This document shows positions 59,330 through 64,000 of a stretch of DNA of 64,000 nucleotides, in pieces. The notes under the pieces are model-generated. The model did no database searches. It worked only from the letters and a program-made list of their open reading frames with translations, and was not told where the DNA came from. Within the stretch, counting starts at the first letter, position 1. Each line of letters opens with the position of its first letter. The translations under genes were made by a program, and so were the position numbers. Origin of the DNA: DAOUAG01 sp034432935 (lineage in GTDB: Bacteria > Chloroflexota > Dehalococcoidia > SM23-28-2 > RBG-16-64-32); assembly GCA_034432935.1 (NCBI GenBank), contig DAOUBD010000048.1, forward strand, positions 47,611 through 111,610, given 5' to 3'.

Positions 59330-60016
59330 ATGCGCGATATTCTTCTAGTGCACAGCTCAGACCTCCACCTCCGGCCCGACGGCGCCGGCGATGGCGTTGC
59401 TCCCCTGCGCCTTGTGCTGGAGGCTGTTGGCCGTCTGGGGGCTGATCTTCTGGTGCTGGCGGGGGACGTCTTCGATGCCAACCGTCTGCCACAGGCCCTG
59501 ATAGAAGAGGCGGCGCGGCTATTCGCCGCCAGTCCGTCGCCTATCGTCCTGCTGCCTGGGAATCACGACTGTATCTTGCCGGGCGGCGTATACGAACACC
59601 CGGCCTTGGCAAGGGCGCGAGGACTGCACATCATAGGAGTGAACGCCGATGGCGCGGTGACGTTCCCCCATCTGGAGTTGGAGGTGTGGGGCAGGCCCCA
59701 CCAAGGCTACCGGGACATGAGGCCCCTGGCCCACGGAAGGCCGCGTTCTACCCGCTGGTCCGTGGCCGTAGCCCATGGGCATTGGGTGACCCGGCCTGAA
59801 GATGCCCTGCGCTCGTGGCTCATAACCGACGAGGAGATAGCCTCCACGGGCGCCGACTACGTGGCCCTGGGCCACTGGGAGCTGCCTCAGGCGGCAGGCG
59901 ACGGCCGGGTGCCGGCCTACTACTCCGGGTCGCCGCAGCGGGCGGGCACCATCAACGCCGTGTGGCTGCGGGCCAGTGGCGGCGTCGAGGTGCAGCGGGC
60001 GCCGCTCTCTGTCTAG
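59330..60016 (+). CDS. Metallophosphoesterase, SbcD/DNA-repair-exonuclease-like
   Basis: A 228-residue calcineurin-like phosphoesterase. Metal ligands occur in SSDLHL, AGDVFDANR, LLPGNHD, AHGHW and LGHWELPQ. It is shorter than SbcD (about 400) and lacks the capping domain, and no SbcC ATPase gene is nearby, so it may be a stand-alone phosphoesterase. ATG 59330 is preferred to a GTG at 59315; GAGGA lies upstream. It is convergent with the thiolase operon. Confidence 0.85.
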   Translation: MRDILLVHSSDLHLRPDGAGDGVAPLRLVLEAVGRLGADLLVLAGDVFDANRLPQALIEEAARLFAASPSPIVLLPGNHDCILPGGVYEHPALARARGLHIIGVNADGAVTFPHLELEVWGRPHQGYRDMRPLAHGRPRSTRWSVAVAHGHWVTRPEDALRSWLITDEEIASTGADYVALGHWELPQAAGDGRVPAYYSGSPQRAGTINAVWLRASGGVEVQRAPLSV

Positions 60017-60036
60017 CGCTACGAGGGGCCGGCCAG

Positions 60037-61230
60037 CTAGGCGAACCCCTTGCGGTACATCGTCACCACGACGGCGCCCCCCAAGCCGATGTTGTGCTGG
60101 AGGGCGATCTTGGCGTCCTTCACCTGGCGCTTGTCCGCCTCCCCCCGTAGCTGCCAGCACAGCTCGGCGCACTGGGCCAGGCCCGTCGCCCCGAGGGGAT
60201 GGCCCTTGGAGATGAGGCCGCCCGACGGGTTCACGACCCACTTGCCGCCGTAGGTCACCAGCCCCTCTTCTATGAGGTGGTGGCCCTGGCCCTCGCCGCA
60301 CAGGCCCAACGCCTCGTAGGTGATCATCTCGTTGGAAGAGAAGCAGTCGTGCAGCTCGATGACATCGACGTCATCAGGGCCCAGGCCGGTCTGCTGGTAC
60401 ACCCGCTGGGCGGCGAGCCGCGTCATCTCGCTACCCACGAGCTTTATGGAGCTCTTGCTATCGAAGGTGTCGGGCGTATCGGTGACCATGGTCTGGGACA
60501 GGATCTCGACGGCCTTGTCCTGAAGGCCGTGGCTCTTGACGAACTCTTCGCTGGCCAGGACGGCCGCGGCGGAGCCGTCGGAGGTGGGGCAGCACTGGAG
60601 CTTGGTGAGGGGCGCGTGCACCATGGGCGCCGCCAGGATCTCTTCCAGCGTGTACTCGTCTTGGAACTGGGAGTAGGGGTTGTTGACGGAGTGTTTATGG
60701 TTCTTCAGGCCGATCTTGGCGAAGTGTTCTGGCTTCGACCCGTAACGTTCCATGTGCTCCCGCCCGGCGTTGCCGAACATCTGCGGAGCGACCGGTGAGG
60801 GCTCGAAGCCCCGGAGCTGCATCATGACGTTCAGATGCTTGTCCATGGGGTGCGTCCGGTCCGTGTACTTGGAGCCGAGGGAGCCCTTCTCCATCTTCTC
60901 GAAACCGATGGCCAGGACGCATTCGGCCAGGCCGCCCTCCACCAACTGCTTGGCGAGAAATAGGGCCGTGGACCCGGTAGAGCAGTTGTTGTTGACGTTG
61001 TACACGGGGATGCCCGTCAGGCCGAGCTGGTAGACCGCGCGTTCCCCGCAGGTGGACTCGCCGTAGACGTAGCCGGCGACGGCCTGCTGAACCTCGTCGT
61101 AGGAGATGCCGGCATCGGCCAGGGCCTTGGTGCCCGCCTCCTTGGCCATGTCAGGGTAGTCCCAGGCCCTGGATCCCGGCTTCTCGAACTTGGTCATCCC
61201 AACGCCGACCACGTAGACCTTGCGTGACAT
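60037..61230 (-). CDS. SCP-x/lipid-transfer-type thiolase
   Basis: A 397-residue thiolase of the sterol-carrier-protein-x branch. The nucleophile is C83 in NNCSTGS; SKGHPLGATG carries the catalytic histidine; the terminal HNIGLGGAVVV replaces the second cysteine with the HNxGLGG motif of this branch. Such enzymes cleave branched or bulky 3-ketoacyl-CoAs and commonly use a DUF35 OB-fold partner like the one at 17-481. GGAAGGAG lies before the ATG. The 122 bases between it and the epoxide-hydrolase-like gene upstream may hold its own promoter. Confidence 0.92.
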   Translation of the reverse strand: MSRKVYVVGVGMTKFEKPGSRAWDYPDMAKEAGTKALADAGISYDEVQQAVAGYVYGESTCGERAVYQLGLTGIPVYNVNNNCSTGSTALFLAKQLVEGGLAECVLAIGFEKMEKGSLGSKYTDRTHPMDKHLNVMMQLRGFEPSPVAPQMFGNAGREHMERYGSKPEHFAKIGLKNHKHSVNNPYSQFQDEYTLEEILAAPMVHAPLTKLQCCPTSDGSAAAVLASEEFVKSHGLQDKAVEILSQTMVTDTPDTFDSKSSIKLVGSEMTRLAAQRVYQQTGLGPDDVDVIELHDCFSSNEMITYEALGLCGEGQGHHLIEEGLVTYGGKWVVNPSGGLISKGHPLGATGLAQCAELCWQLRGEADKRQVKDAKIALQHNIGLGGAVVVTMYRKGFA

Positions 61231-61345
61231 GCTAGCTCCTTCCGGCCCGCTCACGAGGGCTGTTCTATAACCCAATATAGCGTTTGGCGCGCGGAGGCGC
61301 CAGGCGGCGGACGGAGGTGTGGGTGCGCCTTTCGCCGCAACCGGG

Positions 61346-61723
61346 TCAGCCGCCGGAGGTCTGGCGGGTCCAGGCGGCCATGTCGAAGTAGTCGCGCCAG
61401 GCGGCGATCTTGCCGTCGCGCACCTCGAACACGCCGCACACGGGAAGCTCCACCCGCTTGTCGCCCATCTGGAACCGGTCTACCCGCTCGGTGAAGACGA
61501 TGGAGCCGCTGGCAGCCACGTTCAGCATGTCGAAAGCGATGGCCTGCGAGGGCTTGACGAACAGATCCAGGACGCTCCGGATGGCGGCCTTGCCCTTGAC
61601 GGGGGGCATGGGCATGTTGTGGTATACGGCGTCCTCTGTGAAGAAAGACAGGATCTCGTCGATGTCCCGCCTGGTGAAGGCGTCGCAAAAGCGGCGGACT
61701 ATCTGGACGTTGTCTTCGCTCAT
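61346..61723 (-). CDS. Limonene-1,2-epoxide-hydrolase-like protein (SnoaL/NTF2 fold)
   Basis: A 125-residue cone-shaped NTF2-like protein. The residues matching the limonene-epoxide hydrolase active site are present: Y34 and N36 (YHNMP), R80 and D82 (FTERVD), and D111 (WRDYFD), forming the Asp-Arg-Asp set that activates water on an epoxide. The family hydrolyses cyclic terpene or lipid epoxides without a covalent intermediate. It overlaps the upstream TetR regulator by four bases, so the pair is coupled. It supports a terpenoid or lipid-epoxide substrate in the neighbourhood. Substrate is inferred. Confidence 0.85.
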   Translation of the reverse strand: MSEDNVQIVRRFCDAFTRRDIDEILSFFTEDAVYHNMPMPPVKGKAAIRSVLDLFVKPSQAIAFDMLNVAASGSIVFTERVDRFQMGDKRVELPVCGVFEVRDGKIAAWRDYFDMAAWTRQTSGG

Positions 61724-62391
61724 GGCTTACCTCCTTGCGCTGATTGTAGCCGGGAGGCGAAGGCAGCGGCAGCCTCTTCGATGCTCTGACGGAAGTCCGG
61801 CGTGAGGAAAGGTGGATGGCGGGAGACGCGGCGCAGGGACAGGAGCCTGTCCATGAAGGCGCCGAAGAGGAGGAATACCCAGGATGAGGCCGCCTCCTGG
61901 ACATCGGCCGCCGCTGTGATCTCGCCTCGGGCCTGGTAGCGTGATAGCAGGTCCAGGATCCCGCGGCGCCAGCGCTCCATGAGCTGGCGATGGGCGGCGT
62001 CGGCCGCCCTGTCTCCCCGCAGCACCTCCAGGATGACCACGCGGAGGAAATCGGCGTTCTCGTCCCATAGTCGGGCGCTGGCCAGGGCGTTGGCGGCAAG
62101 CTGCTCGGTGAGGGGTTTCTGGCCCGGCAGCCGCTCGAGCTGATCCAGGGCGGCCGGGAAGCCGCGCTCCTGGTAGAGGGCTTCGATGATGGCGCGCTTC
62201 GACGGGAAGTGGTAGTAGATGCCAGCCTCGGTCAGCCCGGCGGCCCGGGCGATGGCGCGGACGGAGGCGCCGTGGAAGCCCTCGCGGGAGAAGAGGCGGA
62301 GCGCGGCGGAGAGGATTCGCCGCCGGGTGGCGTCGCCGCCGCGGGAGCGGCTGGCGCTTTTCTGCTTGACTGCGGCCGCGGCTCTTGACAT
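61720..62391 (-). CDS. TetR-family transcriptional regulator
   Basis: A 223-residue regulator. Residues about 22-70 form the TetR helix-turn-helix (TRRRILSAALRLFSREGFHG...TEAGIYYHFPSKRAII) after a basic N-terminal tail; the rest is the variable ligand-binding domain, probably for an acyl-CoA or lipid. It is divergent from the enoyl-CoA hydratase (69-base gap) and overlaps the epoxide-hydrolase-like gene. It is the only TetR protein in the window and is therefore a candidate for the CAAACGTTTG sites, but no such site occurs at its own promoter, so this link is weak. Confidence 0.92.
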   Translation of the reverse strand: MSRAAAAVKQKSASRSRGGDATRRRILSAALRLFSREGFHGASVRAIARAAGLTEAGIYYHFPSKRAIIEALYQERGFPAALDQLERLPGQKPLTEQLAANALASARLWDENADFLRVVILEVLRGDRAADAAHRQLMERWRRGILDLLSRYQARGEITAAADVQEAASSWVFLLFGAFMDRLLSLRRVSRHPPFLTPDFRQSIEEAAAAFASRLQSAQGGKP

Positions 62392-62460
62392 CGGCTTGGC
62401 GGTGTGCTCACCTATGCCATCGGCGCCCGCAAACCCAACCGACGAAGGGAGGATGTCCGT

Positions 62461-63153
62461 ATGACCTTCGAACTCTTGACCGTCGAGAGACGCGACAAGG
62501 TGGCCATCGTCACCCTCAACCGGCCAGACAAGCGGAACGCCCTCTCCACCGCCCTGCGCAACGAGGTTGACGCCTGCCTGGCGGAGCTCGAGGCAGATGA
62601 TGGCGTGAGCGTGGCTGTAGTCACCGGCGCTGGCCCCGTATTCTGCGCGGGCTTCGACCGCAACGAGTTCTTCCAGAGGGAGCCGGAGCAGCTACGGGCC
62701 TTCATTGAGTCCACCGATCGTTTTCACCTGAGGCTGATGAACTTCCCCAAGCCGTTGGTGGCGGCCATCAACGGGCCGGCCCTGGGCGGGGGCCTGGACC
62801 TGGCGGCCCTGTGCGACGTGCGGGTGGCAGCGGACACGGCGGCCTTTGCTCATCCCGAGATCAAGTTCGGCGCCCCTACGCTCTATGGCCCCTTGGCCGA
62901 GATCATCGGCGGGGGCCTGGCCCGGGACCTCTGCCTCACGGGGCGCCGCATCGACGCCCAGGAGGCCCTGCGCATCGGACTGGTGAGCGCCGTGGTGCCA
63001 GCCGACAAGCTGCTGGAGGAGGCTGTGGCCGTGGCCCGCGGCATCGCCGAGGCGCCCCTGGCCACCCTCAAGCGCGTGAAGGGCATGATCATCGACCGCT
63101 ACTGCTGGCGCTACGCCGCCGGCGAAGACTTCTTCGCGGGCCTTCAGGCGTGA
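62461..63153 (+). CDS. Enoyl-CoA hydratase/isomerase (crotonase family)
   Basis: A 230-residue crotonase-fold protein. VAIVTLNRPDKRNALS at the start, the oxyanion-hole segment FCAGFD (about 61-66), the NGPALGGGLDLAALCD block (about 104-119), and HPEIKFG with the second catalytic Glu position are present. It hydrates or isomerises enoyl-CoA. It is shorter than the usual 255-260 at the C-terminus, where the trimerisation helices are trimmed. AGGGAGGA lies before the ATG. A CoA-transferase gene follows after four bases. Confidence 0.9.
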   Translation: MTFELLTVERRDKVAIVTLNRPDKRNALSTALRNEVDACLAELEADDGVSVAVVTGAGPVFCAGFDRNEFFQREPEQLRAFIESTDRFHLRLMNFPKPLVAAINGPALGGGLDLAALCDVRVAADTAAFAHPEIKFGAPTLYGPLAEIIGGGLARDLCLTGRRIDAQEALRIGLVSAVVPADKLLEEAVAVARGIAEAPLATLKRVKGMIIDRYCWRYAAGEDFFAGLQA

Positions 63154-63157
63154 GACC

Positions 63158-64000
63158 GTGGGCGTTCTGGACGGCATCCGCGTCTTGGACCTCAGTATCG
63201 GGCAGATGGGGCCCGCTGCCACGGCCCTGCTGGCCGCCTTCGGCGCTGAGGTCATCAAGGTGGAGTCCCGCCGTGGCGACCCCGGCCGGGGAGTAGAGAT
63301 CCAGCCGGACGGCCGCTCGGCCTTCTTCGTCACCCACAACCGGGGCAAGAAGAGCGTCGCTCTGAACCTCCGCCACCCCGTGGGGCGCGAGGTTGCCTTG
63401 CGCCTGGCCGAGAGGAGCGACGTGTTCGTCCAGAGCTGGACGCCGGGCACGGTGGAGCGGCTGGGGCTGGACTATCCGAGGGTGGCGGCCCGCAAGCCGG
63501 ACATCATCTACGCCTCGGCGACCGGGTTCGGCCTTTCGGGCCCCCGCGCGGCGCTGCCCGCCATGGACATGGTTGCCCAGGGCGCGGGCGGCCTGATGAT
63601 GGCCAACGCAGGCGGCGAGGGCGAGCCCGTGGCTACAGGCCCAACGGTGGCCGACCAGACGGGCGCCTTCCTCCTGGCCCTTGGGATCATGCTGGCCCTC
63701 TTCCACCGCCAGCGCACTGGCCAGGGCCAGCACGTGGACGCGTCGCTCCTAGGGGGGATGGTAGCCCTTCAGGGGTGGCACATCGCCCACTACCTCATGA
63801 CAGGGCAGATGGCCCTCATGTCTTCCCATCGCACCCGCCGCAGCCCTCTTTTCACCTTCTACCGGGCCAGCGATGGCTGGTTCACCATCGCCATCATCGA
63901 CCCGCGCCAGTGGCCGGAGCTGTGCCGCATCGTGGGGGCCCCCGGCCTCGCCGAGGACCCGCGTTTTGCAGAGACGGCAGCGCGTAACCAGCACGCCGCC
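63158..64000 (+). CDS. CaiB/BaiF-type CoA-transferase (class III), cut by window end
   Basis: The first 281 residues of a class III CoA-transferase, starting at GTG four bases after the hydratase stop. VLDGIRVLDLS, LAAFGAEVIKVE, HNRGKKSVALNLRHP, VQSWTPGTVERLGLDY and ASATGFGLSGP are the family blocks; the catalytic Asp is D166 in VADQTGA. It moves CoA between carboxylic acids, activating a substrate for beta-oxidation. The frame is open to the last base of the window, so the 3' part is missing. Confidence 0.93.
   Translation, partial: MGVLDGIRVLDLSIGQMGPAATALLAAFGAEVIKVESRRGDPGRGVEIQPDGRSAFFVTHNRGKKSVALNLRHPVGREVALRLAERSDVFVQSWTPGTVERLGLDYPRVAARKPDIIYASATGFGLSGPRAALPAMDMVAQGAGGLMMANAGGEGEPVATGPTVADQTGAFLLALGIMLALFHRQRTGQGQHVDASLLGGMVALQGWHIAHYLMTGQMALMSSHRTRRSPLFTFYRASDGWFTIAIIDPRQWPELCRIVGAPGLAEDPRFAETAARNQHAA

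Noticed and set aside
61720..62391. The TetR gene as the proven repressor of the CAAACGTTTG sites
   Set aside because: TetR repressors usually have a site at their own promoter, and the 62392-62460 gap has none. It is only a candidate.
1..64000. tRNA, rRNA, CRISPR or prophage features
   Set aside because: No T-loop-like GGTTCGAAT patterns with matching arms, no conserved rRNA segments, no regular repeat-spacer series and no integrase or transposase were seen by eye. A tRNAscan-SE or CRISPR search would settle it.

Overview
The window is about 64 kb of GC-rich, gene-dense bacterial chromosome. Genes are tightly packed, often with ATGA or GTGA stop/start overlaps and GTG or TTG starts. I recognise no rRNA, tRNA, CRISPR array, phage or insertion sequence. 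The gene content is an A2-type haem-copper oxidase, system II (Ccs/ResB) cytochrome c maturation, many multihaem cytochromes, F420-type luciferase-like and CoA-linked catabolic enzymes, PCYCGC and NHL proteins. It fits a respiring Chloroflexota-like bacterium (Dehalococcoidia/SAR202-like) best, but the phylum is an inference, not a proof.

Region 1 (1-24.2 kb) is catabolic. It holds an OB-fold protein, thiolase and SDR, three molybdopterin oxidoreductases of the NarG/DdhA/EbdA (type II DMSO reductase) kind, a nitroreductase, a zinc alcohol dehydrogenase, and a long plus-strand run: CrtI-like FAD enzyme, phosphotransferase-SCP2 fusion, CrtC/AttH-like protein, tungsten aldehyde oxidoreductase, MaoC hydratase, LLM oxidoreductase, TPP enzyme and epimerase-like SDR. 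Four copies of a palindromic operator, core CAAACGTTTG, lie in the control regions. In two cases the operator sits exactly between a TTGACA -35 and a TATACA -10 box within an identical 20-nt stretch. These loci look like one regulon for oxidising a hydrophobic, CoA-activated substrate. The Mo enzymes are orphan catalytic subunits with no beta, gamma or chaperone genes and no Tat leader.

Region 2 (24.4-32.8 kb) is aerobic respiration and signalling: a PAS-LuxR regulator; cytochrome oxidase subunits II (with a fused extra cupredoxin), I, IV-like and III; a membrane cupredoxin; a degenerate receiver protein; and a NarL-type response regulator with its GAF histidine kinase.

Region 3 (32.9-37.2 kb) is a three-gene cassette of alkyl-DHAP-synthase-like flavoprotein, GlpD and diacylglycerol-kinase-like protein, suggesting ether-lipid or unusual glycerolipid synthesis.

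Region 4 (37.4-57.3 kb) is an electron-transfer island. It has TPR and NHL beta-propeller proteins, multihaem cytochromes with 6, 8, 10 and 6 haem sites, HemA, PCYCGC protein, CcdA, ResB, CcsA, a TlpA-like thioredoxin and a NirJ/AhbC radical SAM enzyme. A convergent operon encodes a Tat-exported four-cluster ferredoxin, an NrfD quinol-oxidising membrane subunit, two NHL proteins and a hexahaem cytochrome. It couples haem supply, cytochrome c assembly and a probable quinol-to-periplasm electron conduit with no catalytic subunit beside it.

Region 5 (57.5-64 kb) returns to catabolism: BNR-repeat protein, RraA-family protein, SbcD-like phosphoesterase, SCP-x thiolase, limonene-epoxide-hydrolase-like protein overlapping a TetR regulator, enoyl-CoA hydratase and a CaiB-type CoA-transferase cut by the window end.
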